Source: Clostridiales bacterium
GTDB lineage: Bacteria; Bacillota; Clostridia; Christensenellales; Pumilibacteraceae
DNA length: 64,000 nt
Direction of reading: 5' to 3'
NCBI GenBank assembly: GCA_029070965.1
Contig: JAIEBI010000020.1
Location: 45,498 to 109,497, forward strand
Shown here: piece by piece, positions 28,721 through 38,544 of the stretch
Layout: each line of letters opens with the position of its first letter
Position numbering within the stretch: position 1 is the stretch's first letter
The notes under the pieces: model-generated
Told to the model about the DNA's origin: nothing
Database searches by the model: none
What the model saw: only the letters and a program-made list of their open reading frames with translations
Position numbers and translations under genes: made by a program

Positions 28721-30025
28721 TTACGGCTTTAATCTGCTCGGTCCGCGGAACAAGAAGGTTACGTCCTTTACGCTGGGAAGATCGAACAGCTTGACGAGCG
28801 TGCGGGTTATGCCCAATCCGAAGCCGCCGTGTGTGGGCGCGCCGTAGCGGAAGAAATCGAGGTATTCGGTCATCGTTTCGGGATTGATGCCGTTTTCCTC
28901 TATGTTTTGTTTAAGGTTGTCGTAGCGATGTTCGCGCTGTGCGCCGCTGGTGATTTCTATGCCCTTGAACAACAGGTCGTAGGTCTTGGTGAGTTCGGGG
29001 TCGTCGTCCTTTTTCATTGAATAGAAGGCACGCGCCTTGGCGGGGAAGTCTATGATGAACACAAAGTCGCTGCCGTACTTTTCCTTGGCGTACTTGCAAA
29101 TAAGCTTTTCGCCGTCGGGGTCGAGGTCGCCCTTGAGCGCGCGCGGCACCTCGTAGTTCATTTCGTCTTTAAGGATTTTGTACGCCTCGTTCAGCGTTAT
29201 GCGCGGAATTTTATAGTCGAGCGTAATAATGTCCGTGCCAAAGTACTTTTTATACTCGTCGTTGAACTCCGCTTTTACGCCGTTGATGACGTGCGCAAGC
29301 AACGCTTCCTCGATGTCCATTACGTCGTGGTGCGATTCGATAAACGACACCTCTACGTCTATGCCGGTGAACTCGGTATCGTGGCGGGAGGTGAAGCTCG
29401 GGTTGGCGCGGAAATACTCGCCTATCTCGAACGTTCTGTCAAAGCCCGCCATCATGCTCATCTGCTTATACAGCTGCGGGCTTTGCGTAAGGTACGCTTT
29501 TTGTCCGAAGTAATTTTTCAGCTCGAACACCTCGCTGCCGCCCTCGCTGGACAACGCCGTGATTTTGGGCGTGTGGATTTCTATAAATCCGTTCTTGTTA
29601 AAGTATTCGATAGCAAGCCGCTCGAACGCAGTCATAATACGGAACATGAACACCTTTTTCTCGTCGCGCAGGTCTATCCAGCGATAGTCCATACGCAAAT
29701 CCTGACCGCTTTCCGCATTGAGCGGGATAAGGTCGGCAATGCTCATTATTTGCAGTTCGGTCGGGTAAATCTCTTTGCCGCCGTTGCGCACGTATTCCGA
29801 ATAAACGCATTTGCCCTTGATAGCGACAAAGCTGTGCGGGGTGAGCTTTTTGGCTTCGTCGTAAGTGGGGTTATCCTTTTCGATAGTTACTTGAACAAAA
29901 CCCGTCACGTCGCGTATGACCAAAAACATTATCTTTTTGTCGCGAATAGTTTCGACGTAGCCTTTGATTAGGCATTCACCTTCGGTAAGGTCTTTTATAT
30001 AAGTTCTTTGCATGGTATTCTCCAT
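28721..30025 (-). CDS. aspS: Aspartyl-tRNA synthetase, archaeal-type / probably non-discriminating
   Basis: Class II aaRS motifs; SPQLYKQMSMMAGFDRTFEIGEYFRAN, HGGFGLGITRTL; lacks the bacterial insertion domain by length (434 aa). Confidence 0.88.
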   Translation of the reverse strand: MENTMQRTYIKDLTEGECLIKGYVETIRDKKIMFLVIRDVTGFVQVTIEKDNPTYDEAKKLTPHSFVAIKGKCVYSEYVRNGGKEIYPTELQIMSIADLIPLNAESGQDLRMDYRWIDLRDEKKVFMFRIMTAFERLAIEYFNKNGFIEIHTPKITALSSEGGSEVFELKNYFGQKAYLTQSPQLYKQMSMMAGFDRTFEIGEYFRANPSFTSRHDTEFTGIDVEVSFIESHHDVMDIEEALLAHVINGVKAEFNDEYKKYFGTDIITLDYKIPRITLNEAYKILKDEMNYEVPRALKGDLDPDGEKLICKYAKEKYGSDFVFIIDFPAKARAFYSMKKDDDPELTKTYDLLFKGIEITSGAQREHRYDNLKQNIEENGINPETMTEYLDFFRYGAPTHGGFGLGITRTLVKLFDLPSVKDVTFLFRGPSRLKP

Positions 30026-30108
30026 CGTTATAGTAAATACATTCTATCACTGTGTAAAAAAAATGTCAATTTTTTTAGAGTGGTTTTCACACCGATATGA
30101 AACGGAAC

Positions 30109-30139
30109 AAAAAAGTCCCGAGCGTTTTGCACGGGACTT
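30109..30139 (-). terminator. Intrinsic terminator (probably the ancestral rplQ operon terminator)
   Basis: Minus strand AAGTCCCG-tgcaaaacgct-CGGGACTTTTTTG. Confidence 0.8.
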
Positions 30140-30163
30140 GATTTGTTTTTGGATATTAAGTTA

Positions 30164-30208
30164 ATTACACCAACTCGATAAGCGCTTCTTCGGCGCCGTC
30201 GCCACGGC
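30164..30208 (-). repeat. Duplicated rplQ 3' end (distal copy)
   Basis: 44/45 identical to 31139-31183, encodes GDGAEEALIELV*. Confidence 0.9.
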
Positions 30209-30279
30209 AGTCGCAAACCTATATCCAATGCTCCAACAGCAAACTTTTTACAATTTTTTACATTAATAATGTTGTCTAT

Positions 30280-30819
30280 TTATATACCGCGAATCATTCT
30301 TATAAGTTGGTGTTCGTCTAATCTATCATAATATGAAAATCCCAATTTTGTTGCATAATAAGATTGAAGTTCCGGTACACAGTCTATGTACATTAAATTC
30401 CCACCCACATAGCGTTGCGAAGTACGAATATATTGCAAAACATCTGTTTTAAAAATATCTGCCATTTTTACACATTCTGAAAAGTCATCATTTTTTCCTA
30501 TCATAAACAATTTATATATTGGTCTATACCCTTTCTCGTACAAATTTATGCCTTCATAGGCATCAGCTACCTTTAATGTTTTTTTAAAGTGCATAACATT
30601 AAGACCGATAGCGAAATACCCCAATATTTTTTGTCGATAATTTGTATCCATTACTAAAAATGTACGACAAACGCCTTTTCTTTCATACTCTATAGCATAA
30701 ACAGATAGGAATCTTTCTATATCATCATCTTTTGCGCATTTAAATTCTTTAAGAATATCTTGAAGCTTTTCTTGATTAAAATGTTTAAGAGCGTCTCCGA
30801 GCGATTGTATTCTAAGCAT
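30280..30819 (-). CDS. GNAT-like acetyltransferase (toxin-like)
   Basis: FKCAKDDDIERFLSVYAIEYERKGVCRTFLVMD..ILGYFAIGL; overlaps the upstream 60-aa ORF. Confidence 0.55.
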   Translation of the reverse strand: MLRIQSLGDALKHFNQEKLQDILKEFKCAKDDDIERFLSVYAIEYERKGVCRTFLVMDTNYRQKILGYFAIGLNVMHFKKTLKVADAYEGINLYEKGYRPIYKLFMIGKNDDFSECVKMADIFKTDVLQYIRTSQRYVGGNLMYIDCVPELQSYYATKLGFSYYDRLDEHQLIRMIRGI

Positions 30820-30994
30820 CTTTATCTTCGTCTGACCAAAGAGCAACATCAAAATCGAACTGCTGCGGTTCGGCTTTTTCCTCCTGTGTTTGACGAGATA
30901 AAATATCTGTGATTATTTGCAGTTGCGTTTTCGTCATTACCTCAACAACGTCAACTTTCGCGTATTTGCACATTTTCTTTTTTCTCCTTGTCAT
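30812..30994 (-). CDS. Small upstream partner protein (antitoxin-like, 60 aa)
   Basis: SD GGTGGTG; stop overlaps the start of the GNAT-like ORF. Confidence 0.5.
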   Translation of the reverse strand: MTRRKKKMCKYAKVDVVEVMTKTQLQIITDILSRQTQEEKAEPQQFDFDVALWSDEDKDA

Positions 30995-31087
30995 TTTTCA
31001 CCACCTACAATTTATTTTTTATGTATGTCTTGTATGGTGATTCTATGCTTATCTGCAGTAAGTCTATCTTGACGAATTATATAAACC

Positions 31088-31118
31088 AAAGGCTGTCGCA
31101 TTTAGGGCGACAGCCCTA
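31088..31118 (-). terminator. Terminator-like hairpin after rplQ
   Basis: GGCTGTCGC..GCGACAGCC. Confidence 0.55.
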
Positions 31119-31139
31119 GCGGTAGTTTTTATAGAAGTA

Positions 31140-31649
31140 TTACACCAACTCGATAAGCGCTTCTTCGGCGCCGTCGCCGCGGCGTGCGCCCAGTTTAAGG
31201 ACGCGGGTGTAACCGCCCGACGAGTTGTTGTCGTGATTGCGCTGAGAATAGCGGATAGCATACACGTTAAAGATTTTCTCGATAAGCGGGTGCTGGATAT
31301 CCTCGGTGCGCGCGCGGAATGCGGGTCCGGTTTCGCCCGGCTTTTTGGTTTCGGGCGGATCGTATACCATTGCCATGATCTTGCGGCGCGCAGCAAGGCG
31401 TTTTTCGCCGTCAAGGATTACCTCGACGTTGACGGGCTTGCCCTTTTTGTCAACGGTCTGCTTGACTTCCTTTTTGACGTCAAGAACGGTGTCGACTGCA
31501 AGCTGGATAACCTTGTCGGCAAGGCGCGAAACCTCTTTGGCACGCGCATAAGTGGTGGTTATTTTTTCGTTCCACAACAGCGCGGTAACTTGGTTGCGCA
31601 GAAGCGCGGCGCGCTGGTCGGTAGGACGGGAAAGTTTTCTCTGTTCCAT
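31140..31649 (-). CDS. rplQ: Ribosomal protein bL17
   Basis: RKLSRPTDQRAALLRNQVTALLWNEKITTTYARAKEVSRLADK. Confidence 0.97.
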   Translation of the reverse strand: MEQRKLSRPTDQRAALLRNQVTALLWNEKITTTYARAKEVSRLADKVIQLAVDTVLDVKKEVKQTVDKKGKPVNVEVILDGEKRLAARRKIMAMVYDPPETKKPGETGPAFRARTEDIQHPLIEKIFNVYAIRYSQRNHDNNSSGGYTRVLKLGARRGDGAEEALIELV

Positions 31650-31667
31650 AGTGCGATAATCTCCTTA

Positions 31668-32621
31668 TTAGTCTTCCGAAGCCTTCAAGTCAAGCCCCAA
31701 GCCGCGAAGTTTGGCGATAACCTCGTCCAAAGACTTTCTTCCAAGGTTGCGGACTTTGAGCATGTCCTCCTCGGTCTTGCGCGTGAGGTCGGCAACGGTG
31801 TGGATTCCGGCGCGCTTTAAGCAGTTGTAGCTGCGCACCGACAAGTCCATTTCCTCGATGTTCATTTCCAGTACTTTTGCCTGACGGTCTTCCGAGCGCG
31901 ACACAAGAATGTCCATGCCGGAAATAGTGTCGGACAGCGCGACAAACAGCTTTACGTGATCTTCGAGCGCTTTTGCGGCAAGGCTGAGTACGTCCTTGGC
32001 GGAAAGCGAGCCGTCGGTCTTGACGTTGAGCGTGAGCTTGTCGTAGTCCATAGACTGCCCTACGCGCGTCGGCTCTACCGAGTACGAAGCGAACTTGACG
32101 GGCGTGAATATGGCGTCAATCGGGATATAGCCGATTGGACGTGACGGATCTTTGAGCTCGTCCGCAACAACGTAGCCCCTGCCTTTGCCGACGTACAACG
32201 TCATGTCGAGCTTGGCGCCCTCGTCGAGCGTGCAAAGGTATAAGTCGGGGTTGAGGACCTCGATTTCGGGATCGACGTCTATATCTGCGGCGGTTACTGC
32301 GCCGGGCGTCGTCTTTTGGATATGCAATTCCTTGACGAGCGATTTATCGGTATAGTTAGCCTTTAAATTGAGCGATTTAAGGTTGAGAATGATTTCGGTC
32401 ACGTCTTCCTTAACGCCCTTGACGGTCGAGAACTCGTGGTCGACGCCTTCGATCATTATGCCAATGACGGCGGCGCCGGGGAGGTTGGACATCAACACCC
32501 TACGGAGCGCATTGCCCAGCGTGTGTCCGTAGCCGCGGTCGAGCGGTTCTACGACGAACTTGCCGGTGCGGTAGCTGTCGGTCTCCTCCATCGAGATTCT
32601 CGGCATTTCAATTTCCATCAT
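31668..32621 (-). CDS. rpoA: RNA polymerase alpha subunit
   Basis: FVVEPLDRGYGHTLGNALRRVLMSNLPGAA; alpha-CTD at C-term. Confidence 0.98.
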   Translation of the reverse strand: MMEIEMPRISMEETDSYRTGKFVVEPLDRGYGHTLGNALRRVLMSNLPGAAVIGIMIEGVDHEFSTVKGVKEDVTEIILNLKSLNLKANYTDKSLVKELHIQKTTPGAVTAADIDVDPEIEVLNPDLYLCTLDEGAKLDMTLYVGKGRGYVVADELKDPSRPIGYIPIDAIFTPVKFASYSVEPTRVGQSMDYDKLTLNVKTDGSLSAKDVLSLAAKALEDHVKLFVALSDTISGMDILVSRSEDRQAKVLEMNIEEMDLSVRSYNCLKRAGIHTVADLTRKTEEDMLKVRNLGRKSLDEVIAKLRGLGLDLKASED

Positions 32622-32637
32622 GTCCTGATACTCCTTA

Positions 32638-33258
32638 TTACTTGGAATACAACTCGACGATGAGCTGCTCGTTGATATTGTAATCTACGTCTTCGCGCTT
32701 GGGGTTGTCCACGATTTTGCCGACAAAGTTTTCGGTGTCGAACGTGACCCACTTGGGCATTACGATCTTGGCGCCGCGAAGCTCTTTGAACAAATCGTTG
32801 TCGCGGCTGGTTTCCTTAATGGTAATCTCGTCGCCCAGCTTGATTTGGTAGGACGGAATGTCCACGCGCTTGCCGTTGACAAGGATGTGACCATGGTTGA
32901 CTATCTGGCGGCACATTTTGCGCGACGCGCCGATACCCATGCGGTACACAACGTTGTCCAAACGCTTTTCGAGCATAGCCAACATGTTCTCGCCGGTAAC
33001 GCCCTTTTGCGCGGTTGCCTTTTCGTAGTATTCTCTGAACTGCTTTTCAAGCACGCCGTAAATACGTTTTACCTTTTGCTTTTCGCGGAGCTGCATGTTG
33101 TACTCGCTGTTTTTACGACGAGCCAACGCATGCGCGCCCGGGGGAACGGGACGGCGCTCCATAGCGCACTTTTTGGACTGGCAACGGTCGCCTTTGAGGA
33201 AAAGCTTCATGCCCTCGCGGCGGCACTGTCTGCAATCTGCACAAATATTTCTTGCCAT
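32638..33258 (-). CDS. rpsD: Ribosomal protein uS4
   Basis: S4 domain; RRLDNVVYRMG-like motif; operon context. Confidence 0.97.
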   Translation of the reverse strand: MARNICADCRQCRREGMKLFLKGDRCQSKKCAMERRPVPPGAHALARRKNSEYNMQLREKQKVKRIYGVLEKQFREYYEKATAQKGVTGENMLAMLEKRLDNVVYRMGIGASRKMCRQIVNHGHILVNGKRVDIPSYQIKLGDEITIKETSRDNDLFKELRGAKIVMPKWVTFDTENFVGKIVDNPKREDVDYNINEQLIVELYSK

Positions 33259-33270
33259 AATTTACTCTCC

Positions 33271-33660
33271 TTACACTCTGCGACGTTTGGGCGGTCTGCA
33301 ACCGTTGTGCGGAATAGGCGACACGTCGTTGATTTCCGTGACCTGCAAGCCTACTACTTCCATAGCGCGGATAGCCGATTCCCTGCCGGAGCCGGGGCCC
33401 TTTACGAACACCTTGACCGAACGCAAGCCGTGTTCCATAGCGCGACGAGCGGCTTCCTCCGCCGCCATTTGCGCCGCGTACGGCGTGGACTTACGCGAGC
33501 CGCGGAATTTGAGCGCGCCAGCCGAGCAAGCGGCGATGGCGTTGCCCTGCTCGTCCGTAACAGTCACTATCGTGTTGTTGAACGAAGCGTGAATATGCAC
33601 GCAACCTTTGTCGATATTTTTCGTTACCCTCTTTTTGGTAGCGGTTTTCTTGACTGCCAT
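33271..33660 (-). CDS. rpsK: Ribosomal protein uS11
   Basis: [28 protein letters not shown]. Confidence 0.98.
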   Translation of the reverse strand: MAVKKTATKKRVTKNIDKGCVHIHASFNNTIVTVTDEQGNAIAACSAGALKFRGSRKSTPYAAQMAAEEAARRAMEHGLRSVKVFVKGPGSGRESAIRAMEVVGLQVTEINDVSPIPHNGCRPPKRRRV

Positions 33661-33663
33661 GCG

Positions 33664-34041
33664 TTATCTCTCCTTCTTCTTGCTGCGAGAAACAGTGCGC
33701 TTGGGACCCTTGCGAGTACGCGCGTTCTGCTTGGTGTTTTGACCGCGAACGGGCAAATTTTTGCGATGCCGCACGCCGCGGTAGCAACCTATATCTTTAA
33801 GGCGCTTTATGTTAAGTTCGACCTCGCGGTGAAGATCGCCTTCCGTCTTGATATTTTTGTCGATATAAGTACGGAGCGCGTTTTCCTGATCGCCGGTCAA
33901 GTCTTTTACACGAACGTCGGGGCTGATGCCCGTCGCTTGAAGAATTTTGTTTGCCGTGGGACGACCGATACCGTAAATATAGGTAAGTCCTATCTCGATA
34001 CGTTTTTCCTTGGGCAAATCAATACCTGCTATTCTTGCCAC
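33664..34041 (-). CDS. rpsM: Ribosomal protein uS13
   Basis: [26 protein letters not shown]. Confidence 0.98.
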   Translation of the reverse strand: MARIAGIDLPKEKRIEIGLTYIYGIGRPTANKILQATGISPDVRVKDLTGDQENALRTYIDKNIKTEGDLHREVELNIKRLKDIGCYRGVRHRKNLPVRGQNTKQNARTRKGPKRTVSRSKKKER

Positions 34042-34073
34042 TTTTGAAACTCCTTAATGGTTTTTTAATTGTT

Positions 34074-34200
34074 TCGAGGAGCAAATTTGCCCGCTTGCGG
34101 GAGCAAATTTGCGACGTCGACAAATTTGGTGTGTTCCGCTGCTTGCAGCGGAACAGCGCGCATTGCGCGCTTTTCGGGGTTTGCCCCGAAACATGCCTAA
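34074..34200 (+). repeat. Structured dispersed repeat family 1, copy B
   Basis: CGAGGAGCAAATTTGCCCGCTTGCGGGAGCAAATTTGCGACGTCGACAAATTTGGTGT plus three hairpins. Confidence 0.8.
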
Positions 34201-34289
34201 TTTCTAGATATAAATAGCGCTCTTTCGGCTTGCGTGTGGAATGTCGCGCTCACCGTAGATACGGTTATTTTTGTGGTTGCCGCACAAAC

Positions 34290-34395
34290 TTCACATAGAA
34301 CGTATATGAGAGTGCGGAGATGCGAGTAAGACAAGGCAACCGAGCGCCGACGAGCGGGAGTGTAGAACCACCTACATGACCCGAGGCGGCGCGAT
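34290..34395 (+). repeat. Structured repeat family 2, copy 1
   Basis: TGCGGAGATGC..AAGGCAACCGAGCGCCGACGAGCGGGAGTGTAGAACCACCTACATGACC. Confidence 0.65.
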
Positions 34396-34432
34396 GGTTA
34401 ACGCCGTATTACGACGCATATACGCGCTCGAA

Positions 34433-34549
34433 TTAGCCCTGACGCTGTTTGTGGCTCGGGTTCTTGCTGCAAATTACCATAACCTTGCCGTGACGGCGAA
34501 TGACTTTGCACTTGTCGCACATGGGTTTTACGGACGATCTTACTTTCAT
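34433..34549 (-). CDS. rpmJ: Ribosomal protein bL36 (not in supplied ORF list)
   Basis: [38 protein letters not shown] read on the minus strand. Confidence 0.97.
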   Translation of the reverse strand: MKVRSSVKPMCDKCKVIRRHGKVMVICSKNPSHKQRQG

Positions 34550-34603
34550 GATGTACTCCTTTTAATTCGGATTGGTTGTTAGTGATTAGTTGTCGGTTGT
34601 TGC

Positions 34604-34825
34604 CTATGATTTGCTTCTGAACGTAATGATACCTTTTGTTATATCATACGGGGAAATAGCAACCTTGACTCTGTCGCCCAGCAGTACCTTGATGTAGTTT
34701 ACTCGCATCTTGCCCGCAATCGTACACATTACCATTGCGCCGTTGTCGAGCTTGACCTTGAACTTGGTACCGGGCAGACATTCCTCTACGGTGCCTTCCG
34801 TTTCGATATTATCACTCCTCGGCAT
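34604..34825 (-). CDS. infA: Translation initiation factor IF-1
   Basis: [35 protein letters not shown]. Confidence 0.97.
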   Translation of the reverse strand: MPRSDNIETEGTVEECLPGTKFKVKLDNGAMVMCTIAGKMRVNYIKVLLGDRVKVAISPYDITKGIITFRSKS

Positions 34826-35066
34826 ACAACCTCCTATCCTTAATAAATTGTTTTATGCGCTTTTTAAGCGCCGCGTTTGTCGGGTTTTCTATGCCGCTTT
34901 GATCGGCTACCCGTAAATGCCTTTTTCTTTTTAGCTTGGGGTTTTCCATTCCCCGCGAAATGCCGTCGGCTATCAGCACGAAGTTTTCGCCTGCCTGCGC
35001 GACTACTACGAACGGCTTGCCCGTATCATGCCCCGCAAGGCTTATTACAATATCGCCGATTTCCAT
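34812..35066 (-). CDS. KOW-domain RNA-binding protein (L14e-like)
   Basis: [23 protein letters not shown] between map and infA. Confidence 0.8.
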   Translation of the reverse strand: MEIGDIVISLAGHDTGKPFVVVAQAGENFVLIADGISRGMENPKLKRKRHLRVADQSGIENPTNAALKKRIKQFIKDRRLYAEE

Positions 35067-35092
35067 TAGTAACGCTCCTTACGATTGTGCCG

Positions 35093-35833
35093 TCACAGCG
35101 TTAAAATCTCAGGCTCGCCGTCGGTGATGATAAGCGTGTTTTCGTAGTGCGCCGCGCGGCTTCCGTCAAACGTTTTGACCGTCCAGCCGTCGCGCTCTAT
35201 CCGTACCCGCCAGCCGCCTGCCGTGATCATCGGCTCTACGCAAATACATAGCCCTGCTTTGAGCGGCGCGCCCGTGCCGTGCTTGCCGAAATTGGGGACC
35301 TCGGGCGGCTCGTGCATTTTGTGCCCGATGCCGTGACCGGTCAGGTCGCGCACAACGCCGCAGCCGTGCAGCTCGGTGTAAAGCTGAACCGCGGAGGAAA
35401 TGTCGCCCACTCTGTTGCCCGCTTTGGCATACTCGATGCCGGCAAAGAATGCGTCTTTGGCAACTTGGATAAGCCTACGGTCGGCTTCCGAAACGTTGCC
35501 TACGGCAAACGTCCTTGCCGCGTCGCCTTGATATCCGTTTAAAAGTGCGGTAATGTCCACAGACACTATGTCGCCGTCCTTTACCGTCAGTAGCGACGGT
35601 ATTCCGTGGACGACCACGTCGTTGACCGATATACACGAGGCGTTGGGGTAGCCGTGAAAGCCCTTGCTGGACGGCGTTGCGCCGTAGCTCCTTATGACCT
35701 CCTCGACGACCGCGTCGATTTCCAACGTTGTAACGCCGACTTTGATAAACTTTTCCGCCGCGTCGAGCGCCGCTTTTACTACGCGGCTTGCCGCGCGCAT
35801 GCCCTCTCGCTCTTTATCGGACTTGACTATCAT
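35093..35833 (-). CDS. map: Methionine aminopeptidase type I
   Basis: ISVNDVVVHGIPS, LTGHGIGHKMHEPP. Confidence 0.96.
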   Translation of the reverse strand: MIVKSDKEREGMRAASRVVKAALDAAEKFIKVGVTTLEIDAVVEEVIRSYGATPSSKGFHGYPNASCISVNDVVVHGIPSLLTVKDGDIVSVDITALLNGYQGDAARTFAVGNVSEADRRLIQVAKDAFFAGIEYAKAGNRVGDISSAVQLYTELHGCGVVRDLTGHGIGHKMHEPPEVPNFGKHGTGAPLKAGLCICVEPMITAGGWRVRIERDGWTVKTFDGSRAAHYENTLIITDGEPEILTL

Positions 35834-36447
35834 TTAAGCGCTGCCTCGATAGCTTGGTTGACCTGCTCTATCGACTGCATACCGTCGATATTTTTGAGCA
35901 GCCCTTTGTTGTTGTAGTAATCTACGAGCGGCGCGGTGTTTTGTTCGTAAACCTTTAAGCGGTTTTCCACAACCTCGCGCTTGTCGTCGTCGCGGATAAC
36001 AAGCTTGTCGCCGCACGCCTTGCAAATTCCGTCCGGCGCGTCCTGTGCGCTGGTGGTGTATCCGCATTTAAGGCATACCCTGCGGCTTGCCATGCGGTCG
36101 GCCAACTTGTTAAGATCTGTAACTAAGTTAAGTGCTACGTCGATATTGACAATCGCACCGAGCGCGTCCGCTTGCGCCTTTGTGCGCGGGAAGCCGTCCA
36201 AAAGGAAGCCATTAGCGCAATCCGCTTGCTCTATCCTGTTCTTTAACAGCGCGATAACCAGCTCGTCGGGAACAAGCTTGCCGGCGTCCATATACGCCTT
36301 GGCTTGCTTGCCCAAGTCGGTGCCGTCCGCTATGTTCTTGCGGAGCAGGTCGCCCGTCGAGATGTGCGGTATGTCGTGCGTCTTGCAAATGAGCGCCGCT
36401 TGCGTGCCTTTGCCGCTGCCCGGCGCACCCATTATTATCAGGTTCAT
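35830..36447 (-). CDS. adk: Adenylate kinase
   Basis: MGAPGSGKGTQA; zinc lid CLKCG..CKACG. Confidence 0.97.
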   Translation of the reverse strand: MNLIIMGAPGSGKGTQAALICKTHDIPHISTGDLLRKNIADGTDLGKQAKAYMDAGKLVPDELVIALLKNRIEQADCANGFLLDGFPRTKAQADALGAIVNIDVALNLVTDLNKLADRMASRRVCLKCGYTTSAQDAPDGICKACGDKLVIRDDDKREVVENRLKVYEQNTAPLVDYYNNKGLLKNIDGMQSIEQVNQAIEAALK

Positions 36448-36469
36448 ATGCTACTCCGTAAAAGTTGAT

Positions 36470-37780
36470 TTATTTCAAGAAGCCTTTGTACTGTTTCATC
36501 ATCAACTGGCTTTGCAGCTGCTTTTCGAATTCCAGTGCTACCGAAACTACGATTAGCATACCTGTTGCCGAAAACGCGTTGACGAGCGATGTGGTTTGAC
36601 CGAGCACCGCAGCGAATATGACCGACGGCACAAGCGCGATAAACGCGAGGAATATTGCGCCGAACAGCGTGAGCCGCTTGGAAATGCGGCTGAGGTATTC
36701 GGTTGTCGGTTTGCCGGGGCGAATACCGTTGATAAAGCCGCCGTACTGCTGTATGTTGCGCGACACGTCCTCGGGGTTGAACTCGATACCCGCATAGAAA
36801 TACGAGAAGCCGAGAATGAGCAACGCGACAAGCACCGCGTAGATAGGCGTGCCCGCGCCCAACCAAGTCATCCACCAAACATAGAAGCTACTACCGGGTG
36901 CTACAAGCTGAGCTATCATTTGCGGGAAGGAAATGAGCGCCGTCGCAAAGATTATAGGCATAACGCCGCTGGCGTTGACCTTGATGGGAATAAAGGTGCT
37001 TTGCCCACCGTACTGCTTTCTACCCTTGATTTGCTTGGCGTACTGCACGGGAACGCGGCGTTCGGCATTGTCGATAAATACAATGAGCATGAATATGGCA
37101 ACAACCATGATGATGAAGCCGATAAGCTGCCAAATAGCCTTTTCGTCACCGCCGACCGATCTTTGAATGGTCTCAACAATGCTGTGACCTGCGGTCGCTA
37201 TAATACCGACAAAAATCAAAAGGCTTATGCCGTTGCCGATGCCGTAATCGGTTATACGCTCGCCCAGCCACATTGTGAACATAGAGCCCATAACCATGAT
37301 AATAGCTACGAACATACCGATAACCCAGTCCTGAGTCATAGGTCCGAACACGGTGTTATGCAATGCATCTGCTTTCGCATACGACACGGTGACAGCCGCC
37401 GCTTGCGCTACGGCAAGTAACAACGTGATATAACGCGTGATTTGCGTAATCTTCTTTTTGCCCTCGTCACCCTGCTTTTGGTATTCCTGCAAGCGCGGAA
37501 TGGCTACGGTCAGTAACTGTAATATAATGGAAGCGTTGATGTACGGCGTAATACCTATTGCAAACAACGCACCGTTGCTTAATGCGCTACCCGTAATACC
37601 GTTTAGCAAGCCCAGCAAGCCGTCGCCATTGCCTTGGGTTACGTTGCCGTACGTAATCGCGTCGATACCGGGGATAGGGACCCAGCACCCCAGCCTATAT
37701 ATAAAGAGCAGTGCGAGCGTGATTAAAATCTTACGCCGCACGTCCTTATTTTTGAAAGCGTTTTTTAGCGTTTCAAACAT
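36470..37780 (-). CDS. secY: Protein translocase SecY
   Basis: 10-TM; MWLGERITDYGIGNGISLLIF. Confidence 0.97.
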   Translation of the reverse strand: MFETLKNAFKNKDVRRKILITLALLFIYRLGCWVPIPGIDAITYGNVTQGNGDGLLGLLNGITGSALSNGALFAIGITPYINASIILQLLTVAIPRLQEYQKQGDEGKKKITQITRYITLLLAVAQAAAVTVSYAKADALHNTVFGPMTQDWVIGMFVAIIMVMGSMFTMWLGERITDYGIGNGISLLIFVGIIATAGHSIVETIQRSVGGDEKAIWQLIGFIIMVVAIFMLIVFIDNAERRVPVQYAKQIKGRKQYGGQSTFIPIKVNASGVMPIIFATALISFPQMIAQLVAPGSSFYVWWMTWLGAGTPIYAVLVALLILGFSYFYAGIEFNPEDVSRNIQQYGGFINGIRPGKPTTEYLSRISKRLTLFGAIFLAFIALVPSVIFAAVLGQTTSLVNAFSATGMLIVVSVALEFEKQLQSQLMMKQYKGFLK

Positions 37781-38223
37781 TAGATGACCTCTACAGTGCC
37801 GCCCGCTTTTTCGATCTTTTCTTTTGCGGAAGCCGTAAACTTAGCCGCTTTGACGGTAAGCTTTTTGGTGAGTTCGCCGTCGCCCAATACTTTGAGTCCG
37901 TAGGCTTCGACCTTTTTGACGACGCCCGCTTCGACCAAAAGCATGAGATCGACAACAGTGCCGTCGTCAAACATGTTCAGTTTGTCGATGTTGATAACAC
38001 TGAATTCCTTTTGGAACTTGTTGTTAAATCCGCGCTTGGGAAGACGACGCATAAGCGTGATTTGTCCGCCCTCAAATCCGGGACGAACGCCGCCGCCGCT
38101 ACGCGCCCACTGTCCTTTATGACCCTTGCCCGACGTCTTGCCTAAGCCCGAGCCTATTCCGCGACCCAAACGCTTGGCTTTGGTGCGCGAGCCGTCTGCC
38201 GGCATAAGTGCGTGCATTTTCAT
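37780..38223 (-). CDS. rplO: Ribosomal protein uL15
   Basis: [21 protein letters not shown]. Confidence 0.97.
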   Translation of the reverse strand: MKMHALMPADGSRTKAKRLGRGIGSGLGKTSGKGHKGQWARSGGGVRPGFEGGQITLMRRLPKRGFNNKFQKEFSVINIDKLNMFDDGTVVDLMLLVEAGVVKKVEAYGLKVLGDGELTKKLTVKAAKFTASAKEKIEKAGGTVEVI

Positions 38224-38294
38224 GATTTAAGTCTCCTTTTCTAATGGTACCCGACCGAATGCTTCGCCTAAATGTGCGAAATAACAGTCAAGCC

Positions 38295-38501
38295 TTATGC
38301 CTCGGTAACCGTCACGAGGTGACATACCGTGCGAATCATTCCGCGCATTGCGGGAGTGTCCTCCACAACAACGGACTGATGAAGTTTTTTAAGTCCGAGC
38401 GCCTCAACCGTGCGCTGTTGCTTAACCAAACGACCCGCCGTGCTCTTTACAAGCGTGACCGTCAGTTTCTTGTTTTCGGTTTTTTCAGCTTTCTTTGCCA
38501 T
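38295..38501 (-). CDS. rpmD: Ribosomal protein uL30
   Basis: [33 protein letters not shown]. Confidence 0.95.
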   Translation of the reverse strand: MAKKAEKTENKKLTVTLVKSTAGRLVKQQRTVEALGLKKLHQSVVVEDTPAMRGMIRTVCHLVTVTEA

Positions 38502-38544
38502 TTTGTTCTCCTATTTAGGCGTGTGCCCATTTTAGGTTAGTGAA

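Noticed and set aside
30028-30228. 66-aa minus ORF MDIGLRLPWRRRRRSAYRVG
   Set aside because: Out-of-frame reading through the duplicated rplQ end and terminator.
32845-34047. 400-aa plus-strand ORF across rpsD-rpsK-rpsM
   Set aside because: Antisense to three highly conserved ribosomal protein genes.
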